The notes under the pieces are model-generated. The model was not told the DNA's origin. It saw nothing but the letters and a program-made list of their open reading frames with translations, and made no database searches. From Imbricaverruca yamaguchii (taxonomy: Eukaryota > Arthropoda > Thecostraca > Neoverrucidae), in contig JAOTOL010000863.1 in NCBI GenBank assembly GCA_034440575.1, positions 1-64,000 on the forward strand: a DNA stretch of 64,000 nt, given 5' to 3'. Position numbers and translations under genes: made by a program. Positions 1 through 10,606 of this stretch are shown piece after piece; position 1 is the stretch's first letter; the number at the start of each line of letters is the position of its first letter.

Positions 1-111
1 GACGACGCAATGGCTATTTTGCCAGACTGTGCCTGCGAAAGCATCCACAAGCTTTTGCACAACGGAAATGACGTCAATCACAGGAAGATGAAGAAAGTGG
101 AGAAAAAATAA
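1..111 (+). CDS. Candidate 3' end of an unrecognised gene (partial)
   Basis: Frame 1 is open from the first base and ends at TAA 109-111. It gives 36 residues in all, ending in the basic run KMKKVEKK. Amino-acid composition is mixed rather than repetitive and differs from the low-complexity frames around it, which is why it is listed as a possible last exon or the tail of an intronless gene running in from outside the window. No family is recognised and no polyadenylation signal is obvious just after the stop. The upstream part is off the window, so this may be a chance frame. Confidence 0.22.
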   Translation, partial: DDAMAILPDCACESIHKLLHNGNDVNHRKMKKVEKK

Positions 112-849
112 CCTTACACTAACACAAATAGTGTGAAATGGTGCGTACACTCACCGGCTCCACAACTTCCGAATTCAGAACACGCATGGGAATCGATATC
201 ATTATAGCGTGTGCCTAATTAATCATCATTCATATCATCCTAATCGCAGCGGTTCTCATCGAAGGTCATCTGTGCCCCCTGCCCTTGATTACCTGGAGTG
301 TGATGACAAAAACCACCGACAATATTCGTCGGTAGCGGGCGTATCTGCGCGACAGCTCGTGCACTCTTCTCGACGCCAAGGCGACTCGGGGCCCCAAGGG
401 CGACGGGCAACTTCATGGGACGACATCAAACGCGGCAGCGGGGTCGGGGTCGGCGCCGCATCTGAGCCGCCAGCGCATCTCGTTGGTGACCTGCCGGTGA
501 CCCGGTGACCTGGTGTCTGCGCTGACCATGCTGACTGCTGCGAGGGGGAGGGGACGGGGAGGGGAGGGGAGGGGCGCTGCAGTCGATCACGCCCCCATCA
601 CTGTCGCTGATAAAGGACGCGGCGACACTTTGCGCGTGGTGGGCGACGCGAGCCTGGACGGTGGACGAAGGGCCCCCAGACATCGCGACGAAGGCCGAGG
701 TTGAACGATGTGGTGAGGAAGGGTATCACGCCAGAGTAGAAACGATCCGGGTGACGTAGACCCAGGTAGAAGCTGATATTGTGCTGAAGGGGCGTGCAAC
801 CATACGTAAAACCAGAACAGTAGCGCTGCATCCGTGTGTGAGCAGAGGG
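112..849. other. No recognisable gene
   Basis: Mixed-composition DNA with a G-rich purine tract at 541-579. Short frames overlap on both strands and none resembles a known protein. Confidence 0.5.
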
Positions 850-1222
850 TTAAAATATTGGTTTCCGTTAGGTGTGAGATGTCAGAAACGAGTAAGTGGG
901 AAATGAGAATTCGAATTAGTGCCATTTAAAATACTTTTGATGTCTTCAGCCTGGCAATTTAAGTTTATTTTTGTAGACTATAGTCGGGATAGGGAGCAGA
1001 GTAGGCTTTAGTTGTGACAGGCCTGACGTACCCACCAGGAGTATTTTTTGACACATTTGAAATGTTCGCGTTTTGAATGCGCTAAAGCTACTTATAAATG
1101 GGATACGTCGACACCAGAGCAGAACCTCATATTGTGCTTTAAGGGCGATTGCGTACACTTGGAAGAGGAAGGATGTCGATGATTGACATGGTATATCACT
1201 ATTTCTTGATAAAATCACTGGT
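850..1222 (+). repeat. Dispersed repeat, GATGTCGA family, diverged copy
   Basis: Positions 850-960 match the left half of the element at 31146-31380, sharing TTAAAATATTGGTTT, GTGTGAGATGTC and CATTTAAAAT. Positions 1168-1222 resemble its right half (AAGGATGTCGAT, then ATAAAATCACTGG). The roughly 200 bp between are not clearly part of the family and may be an insertion. Confidence 0.5.
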
Positions 1223-1668
1223 GTGTGACGTGCGAGCGTCATAGCGGGGAACCAAAACCCATGTGGGACCAGGAGTTTTTGGACATTTCTGAAATGCAGT
1301 GAAAGAGGAGGGCAATTCCCAGCGAAACCAGACAATTTCAAGGTGTACAATCCACGGTGGCACCCTAGGATGTAATACGCCACGCTACGCCACAGCCTAA
1401 GTAATAGTAGGTGAATGCTTTGTTTCTCGGTGCGATAGTAATTTTAAGATAATGGTATATAACGTAATTTGAACGTGGAAAAGAGGGAGAGCAAAATGAT
1501 TCATAATAGTTCAGATAATAGAAAAAATACAAAATAAAGCTGAGGGACATATAATACAAATATGGTCGCCAAATCAGGCGCGCCGGTTGCAAGCGTTGCC
1601 AAGCAGGGAGTTACCTCTGACGAGAGTTTCAGAGATCCGTTTGCATTGGGCACGCCCAGCTTTAAACA
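1223..1668. other. No recognisable gene
   Basis: AT-richer DNA without a convincing frame, repeat or RNA gene. Confidence 0.4.
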
Positions 1669-1974
1669 GGTGATATCCCACCGATTCCGGCCGCGCTAGC
1701 TTTGTCGGAATACGCCCGAGGCCCAGTCAGGTCAGGCGCCGCCAGCGGCTCCGAGACCGCTCAAGTGGCGTGTCAGCAGTTCACTGCCCGGTCGAGCGAC
1801 GTCAGCGACCCACAGACCAGTGTGACGTCACCTGTCGTGAGCCGCCAAGCTCGCAACACGGCGTTATTATCGCAAATGGCCGCGAAATTCCAGCACATGC
1901 AGAATGATCAACGGGCAGCTAATTACCGGCGTCAAGAAAAAACAAACAGTCGGCTTCTCGGTCAACCGGTTTAA
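1669..1974 (+). CDS. Candidate terminal exon, unrecognised
   Basis: A frame open from 1666 runs to TAA at 1972-1974. A possible splice acceptor (TTTAAACAG) ends at 1668. The encoded stretch of about 100 residues has balanced composition and a charged end, with MAAKFQHMQNDQRAANYRRQ near the C terminus, unlike the low-complexity frames nearby. The 45-bp minisatellite starts about 35 bp after the stop. No family is recognised. A chance frame is quite possible because the polypyrimidine tract before the proposed acceptor is weak and no upstream exon is identified. Confidence 0.25.
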   Translation, partial: GDIPPIPAALALSEYARGPVRSGAASGSETAQVACQQFTARSSDVSDPQTSVTSPVVSRQARNTALLSQMAAKFQHMQNDQRAANYRRQEKTNSRLLGQPV

Positions 1975-2009
1975 GTGGCCCGGGCATGACACGTCGGCAC
2001 GGCAAACGC

Positions 2010-2412
2010 CGCCGCCCAGACGGATGTGGGCCGCAATAACAGCCCGCTGAACGCCGCCGCCCAGCCAGATGTGGGCCGCAATAACAGCCCGCTGAACGCT
2101 GCCGCCCCGACGGATGTGGGCCGCAATAACAGCCCGCTGAACGCCATCGCCGGCCAGATGTGGGCCGTAATAAGGGCCGCTGAACGCTGCCGCCCAGCCA
2201 GATGTGGGCCGCAATAACAGCCCGCTGAACGCTGACGCCCCGACGGATGTGGGCCGCAATAACAGCCCGCTGAACGCCGCCCCCAGCCATGTGTGGGCTG
2301 CAATAACAGCCCACTGGACGCTGCCGCCCAGCCAGATGTGGGCCGCAATAACAGCCCGCTGAACGCCGCCGCCCCGACGGATGTGGGCCGCAATAACAGC
2401 CCGCTGAACGCG
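2010..2412. repeat. 45-bp minisatellite, about 9 copies
   Basis: Tandem unit built on GATGTGGGCCGCAATAACAG followed by CCCGCTGAACGC and a GCCGCC linker. Linkers alternate between CCCAGCCA and CCCGACG forms, giving a dimer pattern. The unit length is a multiple of three, which explains the open frames on both strands. Confidence 0.9.
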
Positions 2413-2415
2413 CCC

Positions 2416-4130
2416 AGTTGCAGCGCAACATGACAGCCTGCAGGCCGAGAAACCGCTGTTCAGCCGCCGCGGGCGCCGCCAAAATCAACAACCGGGCGCG
2501 CGGCCGGGGCCGCCAGCCCGCCGCCAGAGGTGTGCGCAAAAACGGCGCCGGTGAGGCAATCTCGGCCCGAGAACACGGCCGGCGCCGGGGACAGTCGGCC
2601 GCCGACCCGGCCCCAGCCGCGCAGCGGGGGACGGGGCAGGCAGGGGCAGGCAGGGGCCGGCCGGGGGACGGTGGGCGGGGCGACCGGCCGAGCCGCCGAT
2701 CCGGCGAGAGTCGAGAGCGCGCGCCCCGGGTGGTGCAGACAGCCGGCAGGAAGCCGACGTTGAAAAAAAACCGTCGCCAACGCAAGATCGGTCGAAAACG
2801 ACGGCGCGGAAGAAGCGATGGATTGCGCGGGATAAAAACGTCGCGCCGGCAGAGCGCGCACGGTCGATCGCGACGGGGCGGCTGCGGCGGCGACGTGGCG
2901 GAGCGCGCGCACGTGCGGCCCTGCCTTGGCGCGGCTCGCCAGGCAGGCGGCCGACACGTGAGGGCGGCGCGGCGCGTCCGCGTCGCTACGGCAGCCGCTT
3001 CACATCTGGCCGCCAGCCGACGGACGCCGGACGTCGGCAGCCGGCGGCTGGAGGCCGGCACCGGGCACGGCCGCCGCCGCCGCCGCGTCAGCACGTGCCG
3101 GCGGCGGCCACACGGCACAGGCGCGGCCCGACGGCGCCATATACGGCGGTCGGGTGGCCGCCTCTCACGTCCGCCGCCGACGCCGACCGCCACCGGCGTC
3201 CGGCGGCGGACGCCGGACCCAAGCCCCCCCCCCCCGCGCCACCGGAAGTGGCTATGCAACGTGCAGCCGGCCGTGCCCACCCGGCGCGGCGCATCGGCGA
3301 CCATGAAGCGAGCGCGCGTCGACCATCGTTCATGCGCGTTGCCATCCCCACCTCCGCGGCGGGCGACGACTTCACGAACAGCGAGCGGCGGCCAACCCAG
3401 CCGCCCGCCCCATCAATCCCACAGCTCTACCCCGAGCCGGTCCCGTGCACCACCAATCGGGCCGCTCTGCTGCAGCGCCCCGCCAAGGCCGCGCCGGCTG
3501 CTGCCGTTACGTCACACCACGGCCCGGCCCGGCCACACGGTGGGCGTGTTTGCTTCGGCCACACGCTGCGCGTACGTGGCCGGTGTTGGGCCGGCGTTTT
3601 CCACAATGAACGTCGCGTCACGTGACGCTGTGCCGTCGGCGCACGAGCGCGCCCCGGCGTCGCCTCCTCCGCCGCCGAGATAGCGCGGCGGCGTCACACC
3701 AGATAGCGCACTCCGAACGCGTCGCATCGGGCACGCTACTGCGCGACCGACCGCCGTGTGTGTGTGGGGGGGGGAGGGGGAGCGAGGTCACCGAGCCGAA
3801 TGCCAGGGTGTCGATGCCGCGAACGCTCCACGCTCCGCCACCGCCGCCGCAGTATCGGTGACCCGGGCGTACCGCGGGTCAGGTGACGCCGTGTTTCGTC
3901 AGCGCCGGCGGCGCTCGCCAGCAGACGCGGCGCGGTGTCGCCGGCCGCCGCCGACCCCCGCGCCGGCCGGCGACACACCGGTCACGACACGTGACGACGC
4001 GTGACGTCACGGGCCGGGCCGGCGGCGGCGCCCTGTTTGGCCTGGCACAAGGCGGCGGGGCTGGCGACGAGGCGCGGCCGGCAGCCGCGCTATAAACATC
4101 AGCGGCGACGGCGCCGCCGCTGCCGAGACA
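2416..4130. other. GC- and CpG-rich island without a supported gene
   Basis: About 1.7 kb of very GC-rich, CpG-dense sequence. Long frames are open on both strands at once, as expected where stop codons are rare. The products are Arg/Ala/Pro/Gly-rich with no motif. It could be a CpG-island promoter or 5' UTR of an unidentified gene. A G tract lies at 3766-3780. Confidence 0.5.
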
Positions 4131-4135
4131 CCGCA

Positions 4136-4835
4136 GCCAACTCCCGACCACCGACCACCGCTGTCTCCCGACCACCGACCGCCACTGGTGCCGCCTCTCG
4201 ACCACGACTGGTGCCGCCTCCCGACCACCGACCGCTGGTGCTGTCTCCCGACTACCGACCGCCGCTGTCTCCCGACCACCGAGCCGCTGGTGCCAACTCC
4301 CGACCACCGAACGCCACTGGTGCCGCCTCTCGACCACCGACTACGGCAGGCGCCATCTCCCGACCACCGGCCGCCTCTCGACCACGGCTGGTGCCAACTC
4401 CCGACCACCGACCGCCGCTGGTGCCGCCTCTCGACCACGGCTGATCTGTCTCCCGACTACCGACCGCCGCCGGCCTCCCGACCACCGAACGCCTGGTGCC
4501 CCTCTCGACCCCGAAGGGCTCTCCCGACCACCGGCCTCTCGACACGGCTGGTGAGACCTGTCTCCCGCCGGTGCTATGCCGCATGTGCCGTCTCCCGACC
4601 ACCGACCGCCGCTGGTGCCAACTCCCGACCACCGAACGCCACTGGTGCCGCCTCTCGACCACCGACTACGGCAGGCGCCATCTCCCGACCACCGGCCGCC
4701 TCTCGACCACGGCTGGTGCCAACTCCCGACCACCGACCGCCGCTGGTGCAGCCTCTCGACCACGGCTGACCCTGACCACCGATCACGGCGTGTGCCGTCT
4801 CCTGACCACCGACCGCCACCGACGTGGCCGACCAC
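4136..4835. repeat. Degenerate minisatellite with a longer-period duplication
   Basis: Irregular tandem array of about 20-30 bp units containing CTCCCGACCACCGACCGCC and GGTGCCGCCTCTCGACCAC. A block of about 134 bp at 4289-4422 recurs nearly unchanged at 4613-4747, so a multi-unit segment was duplicated as a whole. Confidence 0.85.
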
Positions 4836-5328
4836 CAGCGGCGCCAGCCAGCCGCAGGGCGCCTGCTTCACGTAAGACGAACCAGACACAGCCAGCGCCT
4901 GTCGCCTGTCGGTACACATGGCGAAGACGCCGCGCCACAAAACGTCGACAAAGGGGGCCCGTCCCACGCCGAGGTGGGGCCGACCGACAGCGAAACGTCG
5001 ACCGGGCGGACTTGGAGCGTTGCCGCCGACAGGCGACACGGCCGCACTTCGGAGCAGACCGGACTGGGCCGGACGTGGAGAAAGGTCGCTACTTCACCCC
5101 CCCCCCTCCAGCAATGAACCGGACATAGATCTGACGCGCCAGCCTGCCTGAACACGCCGCCCAACGTCAGGAGCCAGTTGGGCATCAGAGTGACGCACGA
5201 CTGGGCCCTACGCGGGAAACGCGACTACGCCGCACACAACTGCCTCACTGCAGCCGTGTCACGAGGACGCGGGTAAACCATTCCGCTTGGCAACACGTCG
5301 CGAGGGGAAAAAAAGGGGGGGGGAAGGT
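4836..5328. other. No recognisable gene
   Basis: GC-rich spacer between two arrays, with homopolymer tracts at 5097-5107 (C) and 5310-5322 (A then G). Nothing else is seen. Confidence 0.4.
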
Positions 5329-5642
5329 CGACGACATGGCAAGCCGGCGACATGGACAGGTCGACAACGAACAAGTCGACGACATGGACAAGGTCGACAA
5401 CATGGACAAGTCGACGACATGGACAGCAAGTCGACGACATGACAGGTCGACAACATGGACAAGTCGACGACATGGCAAGCCGGCGACATGGACAAGGTCG
5501 ACAACATGACAAGTCGACGACATCGACAAGTCGACGACATGGACAAGTCGACGACATGGACAAGTCAACGACATGGACAAGTCGACAACATGGACAAGTC
5601 GACAACATGGACAAGTCGACGACAACATGGACAAGTGGACAG
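5329..5642. repeat. 17-bp minisatellite
   Basis: About 18 copies of TCGACGACATGGACAAG with substitutions and short deletions. Seventeen is not a multiple of three, so apparent proteins (Lys-Ser-Thr-Thr-Trp or Ser-Arg-Arg-His-Gly) cycle through the frames. Confidence 0.9.
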
Positions 5643-7267
5643 GGCGCTTGTAGCGACGACCACATAGAGTCCTTGCAAGCACGGAACAGGAATACCAGAT
5701 ATGGTGCTGGCATTCCTACATTGCCGCATCGTGACATGACTCACGGCACCACCGCTTCTCGCGATCCTCCATCGGAGAAGCGCGAAGCCCCTAACGAGGT
5801 GGGGAAACTTAACGCCCGGCAACATCCCCCGACGTCTGGCCCGAACAGGTCCAGCAAGAGAGAGGTCAAGAGAATGCGTGCTCCGCCGACTTGTGGCACA
5901 CAAGTCACACCCGCTGCCTGGCTGAAGGGGCGCGTCGTAGTCGCGCCCTCAGAGTGCTGCTCCATGGCTACAGTGCGACGACTGCACCCGCCGCAGCGGC
6001 TCGAATGCCCTCCGGAAAGTGGCGGCTGCGACAGCAGCCCCATCCCCATCCCCGCCCCGTCGGCGGTGCTCGGCTCCAAAACCGGCCCGACGCCTGCCGC
6101 CCCGTGCGGCCCCTCCGACACGGTGGCCCCGCTGCAACCGGCGTCCCCCCCCCCCATCCCGCCCGGCGCTCGAACGCGGGGCGCATATGGCATGAGCGCC
6201 GCGAGCACAGGCGCACCCCTCGCCCCGTCGTAGTCGTCGCGGCCTTGACTCGTCGGCGGCGACGGGGCCGGCGCAGACGGATCGACCGACCGAAATAGAC
6301 GCGGCAGCGACGCCGGCTGGCCGCCGCCCGGCAGGCGGGGCACGGTGCCCTCGGCGCTCGTGTCGCGGCCCAAGTTCGCCGGCGTCCAGTCCGCCCCGGT
6401 CAACACGATCTTCCGTGTCACAGATCGGAGAGGATCCACGCCGCATTCCCGGGCGTCCGCGGACATCCGAGTCCAGGCAAGTCATCCACGGACTCACGGC
6501 AGGCGGGGCAGCGCTCGGCCGTCGCCGCACGGTACGCATGTCTTCCCGTGGTGACGAGAAAGCCTCCAACGAAGTGGTGGTGGATATGCAAGCCGCCATG
6601 GTCGCAGGAGGCTCTGAACTGGCCACGTAAAAAAAAACTTCACCTTAGTTACTAACACCAGCTAGACAAACAAAAATGGCTCAAGCCCAGCGTCAAATAA
6701 CATAACCTTGACCAGCAGAGAGGGATCGTGTAACAGTCTTGCTGATCTCGCCACAAATTCCAGATTATCGTTTTCATTCACCGCAAAACAGTGATATGGC
6801 TACGAGCAAAACAGCAGCAGCCTGACCTGAAATCCAAAGCCATGTGCTACCATACATTGAGGGTGTTTTTCCGTCCGTAGCAATCCCACTTCCGAATGGC
6901 AAATGACTTCATGCCAACGGGTGAACTTCACGGATGTGATTCGCGCCCAAAAACAACCGACCTGAAACCAGCCGTGCACAAAGACCGCGGAGTAAAAACG
7001 GGCGCAGAGGTCACGACCAGTAAAAAGTGTAACACTCCTCTTCCGCCAAATACCATGCAATTAAAGCTTAAACGGCTCAAGGCGTGCCGACACGCTGCTG
7101 TAATTGCATGTCGCCAAACCTGCTAAACGCCGCCCACCGCATGCTGAATACCACATGTTGCCGCGTCATGGGCCGGCCAACGTGGACCCCCGCAAACGAA
7201 CATCCCGCCGCCTGTGCCACACATAACGAATCTGTGCCACACACAACGAGCGGCTGTGTGTGGGGAT
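5643..7267. other. No supported gene; GC-rich block at 5940-6560
   Basis: Both strands are open across 5940-6460 in several frames. The minus frame over 6466-5946 and the plus frame ending at the TAG at 6231-6233 both look Ser/Pro/Gly-rich and plausible, so the direction of coding, if any, cannot be decided. The block could be one exon of the fermitin gene or of an unrelated gene, but no fermitin motif is visible. 6630-7267 shows nothing. Confidence 0.4.
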
Positions 7268-7816
7268 CCACAGCGTCGCACACAGCGGCCGACACAGCGG
7301 CCGACACAGCGGCCGACACAGCGGCCGACACAGCGGCCGACACAGCGGCCGACACAGCGGCCGACACAGCGGCCGACACAGCGGCCGACACAGCGGCCGA
7401 CACAGCGGCGCACACAGCGGCCGACACAGCGGCCGACACAGCGGCCGGCACAGCGGCTGACACAGCGGCCGACACAGCGTCGCACACAGCGGCCGACACA
7501 GCGGCCGCACACAGCAGCCGACACAGCGGCCGACAGAGCGGCCGACACAGCGGCCGACACAGCGTCGCACACAGCGGCCGACACAGCGTCGCACACAGCG
7601 GCCAACACAGCGCCGCACAGCGCCGACACAGCGTCGCACACAGCGGCCGACACAGCGGCCGACACAGCGGCGCACACAGCGGCCGACACAGCGGCCGACA
7701 CAGCGGCCGACACAGCGGCCGACACAGCGGCCGACACAGCGGCCGACACAGCGGCCGACACAGCGGCCGACACAGAGGCCGACACAGAGGCCGACACAGC
7801 GTCGCACACAGCGGCC
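7268..7816. repeat. 12-bp minisatellite (ACAGCGGCCGAC), about 45 copies
   Basis: Nearly regular 12-bp unit with a CGGCCG core; variants GTCGCACACAGC and GAGGCC are interspersed. All six frames stay open, giving Thr-Ala-Ala-Asp, His-Ser-Gly-Arg and similar repeats that should not be read as proteins. Confidence 0.93.
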
Positions 7817-7940
7817 CGGTCGCAGGCCGTCTGCGCCGGCGACCCAACAACAAGAAAACAAAACAAACACATCCAACGACCGACGGCTGATAGCTCGCAC
7901 GAGCGGACATCGGCACCCACGCCAGTCAGTCCGAGGAGCC

Positions 7941-8527
7941 AGAGGCGAGCCTATAGTGTAATACACGGACAACACTGCCACAACCAGTACTACGGAGCGG
8001 CCAGTCAGCGAGCCTAGAGTGTAATACACGGACAACACTGCCACAACCAGTACTACGGAGCGGCCAGTCAGCGGCCTATAGTGTAATAATGTAATACACG
8101 GACAATACTGCCACAACCAGTACTACGGAGCGGCCAGTCAGCGAGCCTATAGTGTAATACACGGACAATACTGCCACAACCAGTACTACGGAGCGGCCAG
8201 TCAGCGAGCCTATAGTGTAATACACGGACAACACTGCCACAACCAGTACTACGGAGCGGCCAGTCAGCGAGCCTATAGTGTAATACACGGACAATACTGC
8301 CACAACCAGTACTACGGAGCAGCGAGCCTATAGTGTAATAATGCAATACACGGACAATACTGCCACAACCAGTACTACAGAGCGGCCAGTCAGCGAGCCT
8401 ATAGTGTAATACACGGACAATACTGCCACAACCAGTACTACGGAGCGGCCAGTCAGCGAGCCTATAGTGTAATACACGGACAATACTGCCACAACCAGTA
8501 CTACGGAGCGGACAGTCAGCGAGCCAT
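7941..8527. repeat. 63-bp minisatellite, about 9 copies
   Basis: Unit containing CAGCGAGCCTATAGTGTAAT, ACACGGACAATACTGCC and CAGTACTACGGAGCGG. Two units at about 8090 and 8340 carry a TAATG-type internal extension. The period is a multiple of three. Confidence 0.93.
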
Positions 8528-8818
8528 AGGAAGGCAATCGAGACCTCCGGGATTATGCTTAATGAAGTCATCATTAGCATTGGCGGACTGGGTCCGGTTG
8601 GAACAACGAGACGACCTGAACCAGGGGGCTGCGGCACGTTGATGGTGCTGCCTTCAGTTCGGATCGCCAGCACCCATCTCGACGCACTGTTCCAAGCAAC
8701 AGCACCACCGGAAATCACCGACCGACCGAACTGATTTTCGGATGGATTTTGCTCCACGCTACGCCACAAGCGCTACTCGACACGAGTGCGGGCGAAAACG
8801 CGTCCTACCGGGCGGCGT

Positions 8819-9311
8819 TGTCGCCGCCTATGGGTCCGAGCACTACCAAGGTCGAGACGCGTGCACCTAGCCAACCCTAAGCGTCAGCATCGTCGCCCCA
8901 TATGGTTCCGAGCACTGCCAATGTCGAGACGCGTGCACCTAGCCAACCCTAAGCGTCAGCATTGTCGCCCCATATGGTTCCGAGCACTGCCAATGTCGAG
9001 ACGCGTGCATCTAGCCAACCTAAGCGTCAGCATTGTCGCCCCATATGGTTCCGAGCACTGCCAAGGTCGAGACGCGTGCACCTAGCCAACCCTAAGCGTC
9101 CGCATCGTCGCCCCCATATGGTTCCGAGCACTGCCAATGTCGAGACGCGTACACCTAGCCAACCCTGAGCGCCAGCATTGTCGCCCCATATGGTTCCGAG
9201 CACTGCCAAGGTCGAGACGCGTGCACCTTGCCAACCCTAAGCGTCAGCATCGTCGCCCCATATGGTTCCGAGCACTGCCAATGTCGAGACGCGTGCACCT
9301 AGCCAACCTAG
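8819..9311. repeat. 72-bp minisatellite, about 7 copies
   Basis: Unit starts GTCGCCCCATATGGTTCCGA and continues through GTCGAGACGCGTGCACC and AACCCTAAGCGTC. Starts at 8820, 8892 and 8964 confirm the 72-bp period. Copies alternate CCAAGGTCGAG and CCAATGTCGAG. Confidence 0.93.
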
Positions 9312-10435
9312 CTGATCCCCAGCACCCAGACGACCAACCTAAGCGCCAGCAGCCCGTGTCGCACTGCCAGCAGCACCTGCCAACACCTAAGCGCCACAGT
9401 ACGCGCTCCGTCCGTCAGTGTGATATTGCGATGACCCTGCCGCGGTGACGCATCTCACACACTCGCACCTCTTCCGGTATTCCCGGACAGGAAACACCGT
9501 CCGGCTGAAACACGCGACGGCCGGCCAGGCGAGACACTGAGCACACGAACTGTCGGCCACGAGACAACAGAACACACGGTGCACACAGACCAACGGGCAT
9601 GCTACCGCTGCACATGACACACGTTTAATATGCGAGTGCAATGATCATACCGACACTGCAATGGTGATGAAGAACAATCTAAAATGCGAAATCTGGCAAA
9701 GGACAAGTAAGGTGGCGGAAAAGGAAAAGCACCAAAATAGGCAAGAGCCCAAAAATGGCACGGAGAAATTATATTGTTGGGAGCTCGTGAAAACTTGAGA
9801 AATACTGAAGATAAAAGTACAAAGGTAAATCGGGAAGAAAACCGGATGCTCCCCGACTATGTTGATGAGAGCGGTACGAACCGCAACGGCGGACGTGCGA
9901 AACCACTGAACGTGACCCAAGCTGACCGAACAACGGCGTGATCGTGAAGCCAACAATCTACGACACGAAATGGCGTCATCTACCACCACTGCATTACATC
10001 GATCTACATCGGCTTGCTTTTACTTGGCCTCCCACTTGCCCTATCCTTGCATCACGATCCAGCCGATGGCCGTAGAGCATGGCGCGCCTGCCCTGATTAG
10101 ATCGGGCCCATATACCAACACCAAAACGCGCAGCCTTCCTTTATCATTCCGTATCCGCCCCACAACACATGCATCGTCGCATTCATGCATTCACCACATC
10201 GCAAAGGCAGGTCTAAGTCCAACGCAATGGGTGGATGTGTCTGGCGTACACACAAGCACAAATCAACACATGAATTGCGACTACAGCCGGATACACCGCT
10301 GAACTTCTCCGCCGTTCGTGTTCGTTTCAAGCATTAGCCCCCTCACCACAATGAGCCCCCTCAACGCAATGTCCTGAGTGCGCCCCTGGCAGCGGGCGGC
10401 TATCGCCGGATCGCCGGGCGTGTACGAGCGCTCAC
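9312..10435. other. Probable fermitin intron, no other feature
   Basis: Sequence downstream (minus sense) of the fermitin exon, starting with its GT donor at 10435-10434. I searched minus-strand frames here and down to position 1 for the next fermitin segment (the conserved Trp-rich DWSDHALWW region) and did not find it, so this intron probably extends past the window. Confidence 0.45.
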
Positions 10436-10586
10436 CGAGATCGTCGACCAGCTTGAACATGACGCCGCCCACGTGCATTTCGCCCTTGACGCGGATCTTC
10501 TTCTCCACCTGCAGGTCGGTCACGAACACAGACAGCATCCACGAGCCGTCCACCCGGAAGCCGTCCACACGGAAGCCGTCCGCCAT
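10436..10586 (-). CDS. Fermt: Fermitin (kindlin) first coding exon
   Basis: Fermitins are cytoplasmic FERM-domain proteins that bind beta-integrin tails and, with talin, activate integrins at adhesions. This exon encodes about 50 residues of the N-terminal F0 region. ATG is at 10586-10584, and the frame reads [18 protein letters not shown] followed by [19 protein letters not shown], which follows the conserved kindlin start (DGxWxLxVxVTDL...V.GE.HIGGVM.KLV). The exon ends after a single G of the next codon (phase 1) at a good donor, G|GTGAGC. CGCAG lies immediately before the ATG, so a splice acceptor may abut it; an in-frame upstream Met at 10613 is the alternative start. Residues 2-14 contain a small duplication ([12 protein letters not shown]) from a 15-bp repeat. 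The 36-bp array begins about 20 bp upstream. Identification is by motif; which paralogue is unknown. Confidence 0.82.
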
Positions 10587-10606
10587 CTGCGCGGCACACA
10601 AGGCCA

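Noticed and set aside
2418..3683. 421-codon plus frame and 461-codon minus frame in the same GC-rich DNA
   Set aside because: Both strands open together with Arg/Ala/Pro-rich, motif-free products, as expected from GC content alone.
5946..6466. Minus-strand Ser/Gly/Pro-rich exon for a regulatory protein
   Set aside because: The plus strand of the same bases reads equally well and no domain or clear splice pair decides between them.
7084..7890. Long frames (250-316 codons) of Thr-Ala-Ala-Asp, His-Ser-Gly-Arg or Cys-Arg-Pro-Leu repeats
   Set aside because: They are translations of a 12-bp array whose unit has no stop in any frame; no unique coding sequence flanks them.
9645..10435. Second fermitin exon downstream of the first
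   Set aside because: No minus frame shows the conserved DWSDHALWW-type segment or the following FERM sequence.
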